DNA from: Chitinophaga sp. Cy-1792
GTDB lineage: Bacteria; Bacteroidota; Bacteroidia; Chitinophagales; Chitinophagaceae
NCBI RefSeq assembly: GCF_011752935.1
Contig: NZ_VWWO01000002.1
Coordinates: 558,001-622,000 of the forward strand
DNA: 64,000 nt
Reading direction: 5' to 3'
The notes under the pieces: generated by a model
The model's input: the letters and a program-made list of their open reading frames with translations, nothing else
Told to the model about the DNA's origin: nothing
Databases searched by the model: none
Made by a program: the position numbers and the translations under genes
Shown: piece after piece, positions 8,686 to 16,478 of the stretch
Numbering within the stretch: position 1 is the first letter of the stretch
How the letters are laid out: each line of letters begins with the position of its first letter

Positions 8686-9000
8686 CTACGGCGCTTCTTC
8701 GCCCTGTACAAGTAAGCAGAGACTATCTTCCGTGGCAAATACTGCATGCGTAATTTCTACAGGGATCACTGTTTGCTCATATTGCGCCAGCGACTTTTTT
8801 TCATCACCTTGTTCATAGACAACGCTGCCGCTTAATACATACAGGGTGGTAGGTTCATGCGCCTTGTGATCTTTTAAACGCATACCTTTTTTAAATGCCA
8901 ACGCTAAAACCTTTGTGCCAGGGCTTTTATATAGCGCTTTTGCCATCGGATGAACAGCCTGCTCCAGCTGTTCCATCATTTGTTGCAGCGTATGTACCAT
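8686..9000 (-). CDS. small cupin-domain protein
   Basis: 104 residues, a single cupin barrel: KGMRLKDHKAHEPTTLYVLSGSVVYEQGD is cupin motif 1 with its His residues, and VIPVEITHAVFATEDSLCLLV is motif 2. The first motif has DH and AHEPTT rather than the classic HxH, so metal binding is uncertain. Soluble, function unknown. It reads against the RNA-repair genes and shares a 165-bp divergent promoter region with hen1. The leader has an ATCTCCC motif (minus strand, 9022-9016) before an A-rich stretch. Confidence 0.75.
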   Translation of the reverse strand: MVHTLQQMMEQLEQAVHPMAKALYKSPGTKVLALAFKKGMRLKDHKAHEPTTLYVLSGSVVYEQGDEKKSLAQYEQTVIPVEITHAVFATEDSLCLLVQGEEAP

Positions 9001-9087
9001 CGTAAATTTTTTTTAGGGAGATGATCAACAGTTGTACATAGAATAATTATCGAGTATGAAATTTTGTTCAGAATCTTTTTAAAATAC

Positions 9088-9119
9088 TTGACAAATTGAA
9101 AAATAAACATATATCTTTG
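9088..9119 (+). promoter_or_regulatory. promoter for hen1-pnkp
   Basis: A -33-like TTG at 9088-9090 and a perfect -7 box TATCTTTG at 9112-9119 (consensus TAnnTTTG) are separated by 21 bases, the usual Bacteroidota spacing. Transcription would start near 9125 and give a leader of about 40 bases before the ATG at 9166. This is among the clearest promoters in the window. Confidence 0.7.
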
Positions 9120-9165
9120 CGGACATTTTTAAAGTTGGTGTTTCAAAGGAAACACATGTTAACCG

Positions 9166-10536
9166 ATGTTATTGACAATTAAGACGACCCGTTACCCCGC
9201 AACCGACCTGGGTTACCTGTTACACAAGCATCCCGCTAAAGTACAGCAGGTTTCACTCTCTGCCGGCAGTGCACACATTTTTTATCCTGAAGCTACCGAA
9301 CAATCCTGCACCGCAGCGTTACTTCTAGACATTGATCCCGTGCATCTGGTGCGTAAAGGCGCAAATGAATTTGCCCTTGATCAGTATGTAAACGACCGCC
9401 CGTATGTGGCCTCTTCGTTTATGAGCAATGCTATTTCGTACGTTTATTCCTCTGCGATGAATGGCCGTTGTAAAGACAAACCCGAACTTACTACAGAAGC
9501 AATTCCGTATGAGGTATCCATTTCCGTTCTTCGGGTGAAAGGTGGTGAAAAGCTGCTCCGGCAGCTGTTTGAACCGTTAGGCTATGAAGTAATGGCGGAG
9601 CAGCTCATGCTCGACCCGTTATATGAGCAATGGGGCATGAGCCAGTATTTTAAAGTTACCCTGCGAAATACACTGCCACTCACAGCTATACTCCGTCAGC
9701 TATATATCCTGATGCCGGTATGTGATAACGATAAGCATTATTACATGGATTCTCAGGAAGTGGAAAAGCTGAATGAGAAAGGAAAAGGCTGGCTGGAAAC
9801 ACATCCTGAACAGGAAATGATTACCAGGAGGTATTTGAAAAATATCGCTGCCCTGACAAAGGAAGCTTTATCTACTAATCTGAAGGAAGAAGGTGCTACG
9901 GATGATGAAAAGCCAAAAGAGAAAATCCGTTTGCACGACCTGCGGCTGAATACCGTACGTGATTTGCTCGGTGAGCTGAAAGTTGCCACCGTGGTAGATC
10001 TCGGATGCGGCGAAGGAAAATTCCTCCGGCTCCTGAAAGATATGCCCGCACTCACTAAAGTATTAGGCATGGATGTCAGCTACAGCGCACTCGAAATCGC
10101 AAAGCATAAACTGAAGTTGAATAAATTGCCGGAAGCGGAAAGAGAAAAATTTCAGCTGATGCAGGGATCACTAACGTACAGGGATACACGGCTTTCAGGA
10201 TTTGATGCCGGCGTACTGATTGAAGTGATCGAACACCTGGATTTGCCGCGACTGGAAATCCTGGAGAGAGTAGTATTTGAATTTGCACGGCCTAAGCACC
10301 TGATCGTTACTACTGTAAACGTAGAGTATAACGTTATGTACGAAAAGCTGCAGCCGGGAGAGTTCAGACATGGCGATCACCGCTTCGAATGGACCAGGGC
10401 CGAATTCCAGGCCTGGGGCAATAAAGTAGCCGAACAATTCAGGTACAACGTAAGCTACCAGGATTTGGGAGAAGTACACGAAACATATGGTGCTCCTAGC
10501 CAGCTGGCCCTGTTCACCATACCCGATACTGATTGA
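9166..10536 (+). CDS. hen1: RNA 3'-terminal ribose 2'-O-methyltransferase Hen1
   Basis: 456 residues. The N-terminal half (about 1-245) is the Hen1 N-terminal domain found only next to Pnkp; the C-terminal half is the methyltransferase. Seen: SAM motif VVDLGCGEG (276-284), the Mn2+ ligand motif EVIEHL (Glu353, Glu356, His357) and HGDHRFEW (402-409), whose second His completes the metal site in plant and bacterial Hen1. Bacterial Hen1 methylates the 2'-OH of the 3' end at an RNA break before ligation, so the repaired RNA resists the same nuclease. The gene precedes pnkp by 43 bases. The ATG at 9156 is out of frame; 9166 gives the expected N terminus. Confidence 0.96.
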   Translation: MLLTIKTTRYPATDLGYLLHKHPAKVQQVSLSAGSAHIFYPEATEQSCTAALLLDIDPVHLVRKGANEFALDQYVNDRPYVASSFMSNAISYVYSSAMNGRCKDKPELTTEAIPYEVSISVLRVKGGEKLLRQLFEPLGYEVMAEQLMLDPLYEQWGMSQYFKVTLRNTLPLTAILRQLYILMPVCDNDKHYYMDSQEVEKLNEKGKGWLETHPEQEMITRRYLKNIAALTKEALSTNLKEEGATDDEKPKEKIRLHDLRLNTVRDLLGELKVATVVDLGCGEGKFLRLLKDMPALTKVLGMDVSYSALEIAKHKLKLNKLPEAEREKFQLMQGSLTYRDTRLSGFDAGVLIEVIEHLDLPRLEILERVVFEFARPKHLIVTTVNVEYNVMYEKLQPGEFRHGDHRFEWTRAEFQAWGNKVAEQFRYNVSYQDLGEVHETYGAPSQLALFTIPDTD

Positions 10537-10541
10537 ATAGC

Positions 10542-10562
10542 GGCAGCACCACGCGTGCTGCC
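10542..10562 (+). other. intercistronic hairpin between hen1 and pnkp
   Basis: GGCAGCAC at 10542-10549 pairs perfectly with GTGCTGCC at 10555-10562 around a 5-base loop. It lies four bases after the hen1 stop and 17 before the pnkp start, with no T run, so it is not a standard terminator. It could stabilise or process the mRNA between the two cistrons. Confidence 0.5.
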
Positions 10563-10579
10563 ATACAAATGAAATAATT

Positions 10580-13183
10580 ATGTCTAAGATAAAAATAGAG
10601 CAAACATCGTTAACCCTGCCGGATTTGTCGCTGGTAATGCTGATAGGCGCAAGTGGCTCCGGTAAATCCACGTTTGCCCACCGACTGTTCAAACCTACCG
10701 AAATCGTTTCTTCTGATATATGCAGAGGATTAATTTCCGATGATGAAAATAATCAGGATGTTTCTGCTGATGCATTCGAACTCGCCAGATTTATTGCTGG
10801 TAAAAGACTCAAAGCGGGCCTGCTGACGGTGGTAGATGCTACCAACGTAAAAATGGAAGCCCGTAAAGACTGGATAGACCTTGCCCGGGAACATAATGTT
10901 CCTGTGGTGGCCATCGTGATGAACATGCCTGATGCCGTGTGTTTCGAAAGAAATGATGTGCGTACAGACAGGCAGGTGGCCAGGCACGTGATCGTTAACC
11001 AGTTGTCGCAACTGAGACGCAGTCTGAAGTATCTTGTGAAAGATGGCATCAGAAGGGTGTTGCAACTGGATAGCGTTGAAATTGCGGATAATATCATCGC
11101 TATAGAAAGAGAAAAACGTGCAACCAATAAAAAAGATGAAAACGGACCATTCGATATCATCGGTGATGTACACGGCTGCTATGATGAACTGTGTGCATTG
11201 CTGGAGAAACTGGGGTACCAGGTAGATAAAGAAAACGCGGCTATTATTGCAGCGCCTTCAGCCGTACGTTCCAATGGTGAAACCGTTACGCGTAAGCCTG
11301 TATTTGTGGGAGATCTCGTTGATCGCGGCCCTGCTTCACCACAGGTACTCCGTATGGTGATGAACATCGTGAAAAATGGCCAGGGACTTGCCGTGCCTGG
11401 TAACCACGATGCGAAATTGGTAAAATACCTTATTGGCAGGAATGTACAGCTGCGTCATGGTTTGGAGAAAACTGCGGAACAGTTGTCTGTGGAGTCGGAT
11501 GAATTCAAGGAAGAAGTAAAGGCTTTCATTGATGGTATGGTCAGTCACTATGTACTGGATGATGGTAAACTGGTGGTAGCCCATGCCGGCCTGCGGGAAC
11601 ATATGCATGGCCGTATGTCTGGTGCGGTACGTGAATTCTGTCTGTACGGTGAAACTACCGGGGAGATTGATGAATTCGGATTGCCGGTAAGGTATAACTG
11701 GGCGCAGGAGTACAACAGCAGAACAACGGTTGTGTATGGTCATACGCCGGTTCCTGCGGCACAGTGGCTGAATAACACCATAGATATTGATACCGGCTGT
11801 GTATTTGGCGGGGCGCTGACAGCGCTAAGGTATCCGGAGCGGGAAATCGTTGCGGTGCCTGCAAAAGAACAGTATGCAGTTCCTTCCAGGCCTATAGGTT
11901 TCAGGGAAAACAACATCCTGACACCACAGCAGCAGGCGGATGAAGTATTGGATATTAATGAATTTATCGGTACCAATTATCTCGCACCGCGGTATGGCCA
12001 TACAGTGGCGATTCGTGAAGAGAACAGCATTGCTGCTTTGGAGGTGATGTCGCGTTTTGGTGTAAATCCCAAATGGATGATTTACCTGCCTCCAACGATG
12101 TCGCCGGCAGAAACCAGTAGTCTGGGTAGTTTGCTGGAACATCCTGCGGAAGGGTTCAGGTTTTATGAGAGTCAGGGTGTGAAGCAGGTGATTTGTGAAG
12201 AGAAACACATGGGCTCCCGTGCGATTGTAATTGTTTGTAAAGATGAAGATACTGCGCTGACGCGGTTCGGCGTGAAGGGCGAAGGTAAAGGTGTCGTATA
12301 TACGAGAACGGGCCGGGCATTCTTCAATGAAGAGGCACAGGAACAGGCTTTCATAGATCGTGTTAATGATGCCCTGATAAAAAGTGGTTTCTATGAAAAA
12401 ATGGAAACGGACTGGGTTTGCCTGGATGCTGAATTAATGCCATGGAGTGCGAAGGCACGGCAGTTGTTGCGGTTTCAGTATGCCGCTACCGGTGCCGCCG
12501 CTACGAACGCATTAAGTGATGTGGTAGCAGCTTTGCAGCAGTCGGTAAGTAATGGTATGCCTGCACAGGCTTTGCTGGAGCTGTATTCTACCAAAAATGA
12601 ACAGGCGGAAAAGTTTCGGACAGCATACAGGCAGTACTGCTGGCCGGTAAATAGTCTGGATGATTACAAACTGGCACCATTCCATATTATGGCCACAGAG
12701 GGTAAAACCTACTTCGACCAGACAAACGAATGGCACATGAATACCATTGCGGAAGTATGTGCTGCTGATGAAGGCATGTTGCTGGCTACGCCATACAGGC
12801 TAGTAGAGATTGGTGACGCGGCGAGTGAGCAGGCTGCCATCGACTGGTGGACAAGCCTCACAGCGGCAGGAGGAGAGGGAATGGTTATCAAACCACAAAC
12901 TTTCTTCAGCCAGGATGATAAAGATATCATTCAGCCGGCAGTAAAAATCCGGGGAAGTGAATACCTGCGGATTATTTATGGTCCTGAATATGATACACCT
13001 GCTAATATAACGCGGTTACGTCCAAGGAAGCTGAGTCGGAAAAGATGGCTGGCATTGCGGGAGTATGCACTTGGCCTGGAAGCCCTTCACCTGTTTACAG
13101 AAAAGGCGCCATTGCAACAAGTACATAAGTATGTATTCGGTATTCTGGCATTGGAAAGTGAGCCTATAGATCCAAGGTTGTAA
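10580..13183 (+). CDS. pnkp: polynucleotide kinase-phosphatase / RNA ligase Pnkp
   Basis: 867 residues, nearly identical in length to Clostridium thermocellum Pnkp. Three modules in the expected order: an N-terminal 5'-OH kinase with P-loop GASGSGKS (23-30); a calcineurin-type 2',3'-phosphatase with GDVHG (195-199), GDLVDRG (244-250) and GNHD (274-277); and a C-terminal ligase adenylyltransferase with nucleotidyl Lys542 in KHMGSR. It heals both ends of cut RNA, then adenylates the 5' end. Family knowledge says its ligase works fully only with Hen1, encoded immediately upstream. The pair forms a complete Pnkp/Hen1 repair system. No truncation or missing key residue is seen. Confidence 0.97.
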   Translation: MSKIKIEQTSLTLPDLSLVMLIGASGSGKSTFAHRLFKPTEIVSSDICRGLISDDENNQDVSADAFELARFIAGKRLKAGLLTVVDATNVKMEARKDWIDLAREHNVPVVAIVMNMPDAVCFERNDVRTDRQVARHVIVNQLSQLRRSLKYLVKDGIRRVLQLDSVEIADNIIAIEREKRATNKKDENGPFDIIGDVHGCYDELCALLEKLGYQVDKENAAIIAAPSAVRSNGETVTRKPVFVGDLVDRGPASPQVLRMVMNIVKNGQGLAVPGNHDAKLVKYLIGRNVQLRHGLEKTAEQLSVESDEFKEEVKAFIDGMVSHYVLDDGKLVVAHAGLREHMHGRMSGAVREFCLYGETTGEIDEFGLPVRYNWAQEYNSRTTVVYGHTPVPAAQWLNNTIDIDTGCVFGGALTALRYPEREIVAVPAKEQYAVPSRPIGFRENNILTPQQQADEVLDINEFIGTNYLAPRYGHTVAIREENSIAALEVMSRFGVNPKWMIYLPPTMSPAETSSLGSLLEHPAEGFRFYESQGVKQVICEEKHMGSRAIVIVCKDEDTALTRFGVKGEGKGVVYTRTGRAFFNEEAQEQAFIDRVNDALIKSGFYEKMETDWVCLDAELMPWSAKARQLLRFQYAATGAAATNALSDVVAALQQSVSNGMPAQALLELYSTKNEQAEKFRTAYRQYCWPVNSLDDYKLAPFHIMATEGKTYFDQTNEWHMNTIAEVCAADEGMLLATPYRLVEIGDAASEQAAIDWWTSLTAAGGEGMVIKPQTFFSQDDKDIIQPAVKIRGSEYLRIIYGPEYDTPANITRLRPRKLSRKRWLALREYALGLEALHLFTEKAPLQQVHKYVFGILALESEPIDPRL

Positions 13184-13202
13184 TTCAACTATTGATAATT
13201 AT

Positions 13203-13246
13203 CGGGGTACTGCCCGCCATCAGGCGTGCAGTACCCCGTTCTTTTT
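13203..13246 (+). terminator. terminator after pnkp, hairpin-1 type
   Basis: Two 16-base arms (13203-13218 and 13223-13238) pair with one mismatch around an ATCA loop, followed by TTCTTTTTT. The geometry, 16-bp arms and a four-base loop, equals hairpin 1 of DH3 and DH4. It is both a good intrinsic terminator for hen1-pnkp and the left border of the 76-bp array. Confidence 0.8.
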
Positions 13247-13741
13247 TGATCATGTGTGCAAGGCATTCGCTATTCCCTGGGTTTGTATACCAGCATCAGT
13301 CGTGCAGAGCTCCGCTCTTTTTTAGGACGTGTGTGCAAAGCATTCGCTATTCCCTGAGTTTGTATACCAGCATCAGTCGCGCAGTGCCCCGTTCTGTTTA
13401 GGACGTGTAGGTAAGGCATTCGCTATTCCCTGAGTTTGTATACCAGCATCAGTCGCGCAGTGCCCCGTTCTGTTTAGATCGTGTGTACAAGGCATTCGCT
13501 ATTCCCATGGTTCGTATACCGGCATCAGGCGTGCAGTGCTCCGTTCTGTTTAGGATGTGTGTGCAAGGCATTCGCTATTCCCATGGTTCGTATACCAGCA
13601 TCAGTCGTGCAGTGCCCCGTTCTGTTTAGGACGTGTATGTAAGGCATTCGCTATTCCCTGGGTTTGTATACCAGCATCAGGCGTGGAGTGCTCCGTTCTA
13701 TTTAGATCGTGTGTACAAGGCATTCGCTATTCCCTGGGGTT
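13239..13741 (+). repeat. seven-copy tandem array, 76-bp period
   Basis: The marker GCATTCGCTATTCCC begins at 13263, 13340, 13416, 13492, 13568, 13644 and 13720, spacings of 77, 76, 76, 76, 76 and 76. Units differ at scattered bases. Each contains the right half of a hairpin-1 sequence (GCAGTGCCCCGTTCTGTTTAG in typical form) and a degraded hairpin 2 (GATCGTGTGTACAAGGC, compare GATCGTGCGCCGAAGGC in DH3). The unit length is close to the 78-bp DH3 and DH4, so the array is best read as tandem copies of the double hairpin that lost one arm. 76 is not a multiple of three, so the array is not a coding repeat. Confidence 0.9.
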
Positions 13742-13819
13742 CGGGGTCCAGCCTGCCGTCAGGCGGGCTGGACCCCGCTTTCAAAGGATCGTGCGCCGAA
13801 GGCGCACGATCCTTTGAAA
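13742..13819 (+). repeat. double hairpin element 3 (DH3), right end of the array
   Basis: Hairpin 1 (13742-13777) has 16-bp arms with one wobble and a GTCA loop; hairpin 2 (13779-13819) has a perfect 19-bp stem with GAA loop and GCC-GAA-GGC tip. It closes the 76-bp array and lies five bases from the stop of the minus-strand MFS gene, so it separates two convergent transcripts. On the minus strand the tip reads C-UUCG-G, an extra-stable tetraloop. Confidence 0.85.
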
Positions 13820-13824
13820 ATATA

Positions 13825-15039
13825 TCAAGCTATCAACGCCTGTTTAACAACAGTTTTATCCGCAAATTTCTTAATCATAATTATCACCACAGCAATCAGC
13901 GCAAGCAATATCAGATAAGAATAAGAAAGCGTCTGCTGATCAGTGATATTGATTGAATTCACAATCGCATAACTCGCCACAGAGAACGTCAGGTAGGACC
14001 CACCACTCGCTAAGCCGCTAGCTGTTGCCGCATATTCTGGAAAGCTGGTGATGGCGGAAGTAAAGAAAATATTATAGGTAAATCCGTGACAGAAGTGGAT
14101 CAGCATTACAAATACAATAATGGGTAACAACGCATGAAATACTCCTGCTGTTACTAACATCGTTCCTGCGATGATGAGCTGTGTTGTATTCGCAATTTGT
14201 ACTTTTTTGAAGAATGGTTTGTCGATAAGATATTTGCTCAGCAGTCCGCCCATGAAGAGTGAGAGACCGGAGGCCAGCGCACAGTAGCCTGATACAACGG
14301 GCGTCAGGTGAAAATGTTGTTCAATGATGAAAGGAATACTCATCGCAAAAACCATTACCATGCTATAGCTCAGTCCCAATACCAATATACCCAGACTAAA
14401 AGATTTGGTAGACAGCAATTTCTCATAAACCCCTGCAATACTTTTCAGGTGAAACGGGTGTTTGGTCTTAATTGTTTCACCACTAAACCGTAGTTCCAAC
14501 AGCAGCAGCGCTATGCCGTAGCATGCCAGGAAGTAAAAATTAGCACTCCAGCCAAAACCACTTTGCAGGTAGCCTCCCAGGAAAGGCGCCACTATAGGTC
14601 CTATTGCCCAGATGATGGTAAGCATACTGGTATAGTGCTTTCTTTTCTCTCCCGTATATACATCTACCAGGAAAGCCCTTTTACTCACTACTATAAATGA
14701 TATGGCTATGCCCTGGATAAACCTGAACAGAAATATCAGACCAATATTTTTGGTGGCTACAATACTCAGACTGCTAACAACAAATATTACCAGGGAGATC
14801 AGGTTGATTTTATAGCGTCCGAAGCTATCCAGGATGCTACCTACAAATAGTTGTGAAATACCGTAGCTGATCAGGTAAATAGTCAGGGTTAACTTAATAT
14901 CCAGGACAGACGCCCCTAAGTCTCTGGCCATTTGTGGGAAGGATGGAATGTAAACATCCATGGCAAATCCTGACAGGGGAACTAACGCAAACGCCAGTAC
15001 GGTGCTTATTTTTCTATTTTCTTTCTTTAGTTGTCTCAT
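13825..15039 (-). CDS. MFS multidrug transporter, Bcr/CflA type
   Basis: 404 residues from the chosen Met, with 12 predicted helices. The first helix carries SGFAMDVYIPSFPQMARDLGAS and the loop 2-3 segment GSILDSFGRYK, the pattern of DHA1 Bcr/CflA drug efflux proteins. It would export small lipophilic drugs or metabolites with H+ across the inner membrane. The open frame extends 69 codons further upstream, but that stretch is polar, runs into the divergent AraC gene and precedes a normal MRQLKKEN start at 15037-15039, so the shorter form is used. The divergent AraC gene is the likely regulator. Confidence 0.88.
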   Translation of the reverse strand: MRQLKKENRKISTVLAFALVPLSGFAMDVYIPSFPQMARDLGASVLDIKLTLTIYLISYGISQLFVGSILDSFGRYKINLISLVIFVVSSLSIVATKNIGLIFLFRFIQGIAISFIVVSKRAFLVDVYTGEKRKHYTSMLTIIWAIGPIVAPFLGGYLQSGFGWSANFYFLACYGIALLLLELRFSGETIKTKHPFHLKSIAGVYEKLLSTKSFSLGILVLGLSYSMVMVFAMSIPFIIEQHFHLTPVVSGYCALASGLSLFMGGLLSKYLIDKPFFKKVQIANTTQLIIAGTMLVTAGVFHALLPIIVFVMLIHFCHGFTYNIFFTSAITSFPEYAATASGLASGGSYLTFSVASYAIVNSINITDQQTLSYSYLILLALIAVVIIMIKKFADKTVVKQALIA

Positions 15040-15041
15040 CG

Positions 15042-15144
15042 TTACCAATAATTTACTAAGGCAAAATTCTACATAAAAACATTTGTTTATTGGTAAATAC
15101 TTACCATAATTTGGTATATTTACGGACAGGGTAGTTGTCACTAC
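15042..15144. promoter_or_regulatory. divergent operator region, TTGGTA half-sites
   Basis: A perfect inverted repeat TGGTAA-ATAC-TTACCA (15091-15106) is flanked by further half-sites: TTACCAAT near 15042 and TTGGTA at 15111-15116. A TATATTTA box at 15115-15122 could be the -7 of the AraC gene, placing the inverted repeat in its promoter spacer. A second small inverted repeat, GTAG-TTGTCA-CTAC, spans 15131-15144. The cluster lies between the MFS and AraC starts and is the natural binding site for the AraC protein. Confidence 0.5.
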
Positions 15145-15165
15145 CTTAGAAATCAATTGAAAACA

Positions 15166-16017
15166 ATGAAAAGGGAAAATCTGTACGAACCTTTTGAGAT
15201 TGTATGTAAGATCTCTCACGAGTGCACCAAACTGGAGCATCAGCATTCATTTTTTGAGTTGGTGTATATTCTTTCCGGAACGGGCAAACAACATATTAAT
15301 GAGTATACACTGGATTATAAATCCGGGCAGATGTTTCTGATTACACCGCAGGATTATCATTCTTTTGATGTAGATACAGCCACTGAGTTTTTTCTGCTCA
15401 GGTTCAATGATATTTATATTAAGTCAAAGGCGCTGCAATCGGAAAATATCCAGCGATTGGAGTTTATTTTACAGAATGCGAATCATAAACCTGGCTGTAT
15501 TTTGAAGAACCAGTCGGATAAGAACCTGGTACGTCCATTGATAGAGGCTTTGGTCAGGGAAGTCGCGAATAGGGATTTGTACGATAAGGAGATTACGCAG
15601 CAGTTGGTAAATACCTTAATTGTTGTAGTGGCCAGAAACATCGCGAAGTACCTGCCTCAACAGATCAGCGAAAATACGGATGAAAAAATCGTTGCTATTT
15701 TAAACTATATCCAGGCAAATATTTACGAGCCGGAGTTGGTGCGTACAGAAAACATCTGCAGGCATTTTGGTATCTCTGAAAATTATCTGGGACGTTATTT
15801 TAAAAAGCATAGCGGTGAAACGCTGCAGTCGTATATCACCAATTATAAACTTTCGTTGGTGGAGTACCGCTTAAAGCATAGTGATAAGCGCATCAATGAA
15901 ATCGTGGCTGAACTTGGTTTTACGGACCAAAGTCATTTTAATAAATTTTTCCGGCAGCAAAAAGGTATGAGTCCAAAGGCCTTCCGGGAGCATTTTATGA
16001 ATGCCCGGGTTGCATAA
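15166..16017 (+). CDS. AraC family transcriptional regulator
   Basis: 283 residues. An N-terminal cupin-like sensor (about 15-120: EHQHSFFELVYILSGTGKQHIN, then a GQMFLITPQDYHSF strand) is followed by a linker and the two helix-turn-helix motifs of AraC (about 180-280), including ICRHFGISENYLGRYFKKHSG and the closing FTDQSHFNKFFRQQKGMSPKAFRE signature. The sensor type binds small molecules. I use ATG 15166; a TTG nine bases upstream is in frame. Divergent from the Bcr/CflA pump, which it probably activates. Confidence 0.93.
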   Translation: MKRENLYEPFEIVCKISHECTKLEHQHSFFELVYILSGTGKQHINEYTLDYKSGQMFLITPQDYHSFDVDTATEFFLLRFNDIYIKSKALQSENIQRLEFILQNANHKPGCILKNQSDKNLVRPLIEALVREVANRDLYDKEITQQLVNTLIVVVARNIAKYLPQQISENTDEKIVAILNYIQANIYEPELVRTENICRHFGISENYLGRYFKKHSGETLQSYITNYKLSLVEYRLKHSDKRINEIVAELGFTDQSHFNKFFRQQKGMSPKAFREHFMNARVA

Positions 16018-16040
16018 ACGCTGTAGTTCGGGATACCTTC

Positions 16041-16222
16041 TTCACAAGTAAATGGTGGTGGATCCTCTCGTCGCCATACAAATATTACACTGTTCGCAAA
16101 TTCTCCGTAGTTCCGGGCTCCGGCTTTCGTCGTCGGATAATACACCCTGCGCAAATTATCCTGGGTGGAGGATCCTCTCGCCGTCAAACAAATAATACGC
16201 CGTTCGCAAATAATCAGGGGTT
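16041..16222 (+). repeat. 55-bp tandem repeat, about three units
   Basis: The marker GCAAAT/GCAAATT recurs at 16096, 16151 and 16206, spacing 55 each, with a weaker copy near 16044. GGATCCTCTCG appears at 16060 and 16170, two periods apart. Units resemble the left arm and loop of DH4 hairpin 1 (GGATCCTCTCGCCGTCA compared with GGGAGCCGCCCGCCGTCA), with the right arm decayed. The array runs straight into DH4, just as the 76-bp array runs into DH3. No coding potential is seen. Confidence 0.75.
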
Positions 16223-16300
16223 TGGGGAGCCGCCCGCCGTCAGGCGGGCGGCTCCCCATTCTTTTAAAATCGGTGCCGAAGGCGCCGATTTTAAAAGAAT
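16223..16300 (+). repeat. double hairpin element 4 (DH4), terminator-like
   Basis: Hairpin 1 (16223-16258) is a perfect 16-bp stem with GTCA loop. Hairpin 2 (16258-16300) has 20-bp arms with one wobble and the GAA loop. Length 78, equal to DH3. It follows the AraC gene and precedes the sigma factor. Three ATCTCCC copies (16308, 16344, 16367) lie in the A/T-rich leader that follows, with no gene until 16479. Confidence 0.85.
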
Positions 16301-16478
16301 AAAAAAAATCTCCCAAAACTCAAAAAATAAAAATCATACATCAATCTCCCATTACATCAATTTTTTATCTCCCTATACAAAACCTAATAAAGTTTGTATA
16401 TTAGTCTGCAAGAACAATAGTCACGTCCCAACCAGCGTGTTATCATTAAGTAAGAATTGAAAAATCAGATTATACCTG

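Noticed and set aside
13239..13741. CRISPR array
   Set aside because: The whole 76-bp unit repeats with no unique spacers, units diverge, and no cas gene lies nearby.
13192..13817. Several overlapping open frames with repeated peptides over the 76-bp array
   Set aside because: The unit is 76 bp, not a multiple of three, so frames shift each unit, and the peptides are mere translations of the repeat. No start signal or conserved coding frame.
13825..15246. Long form of the MFS protein starting at 15246
   Set aside because: The first 69 residues are polar and overlap the divergent AraC gene; a normal start exists at 15039.
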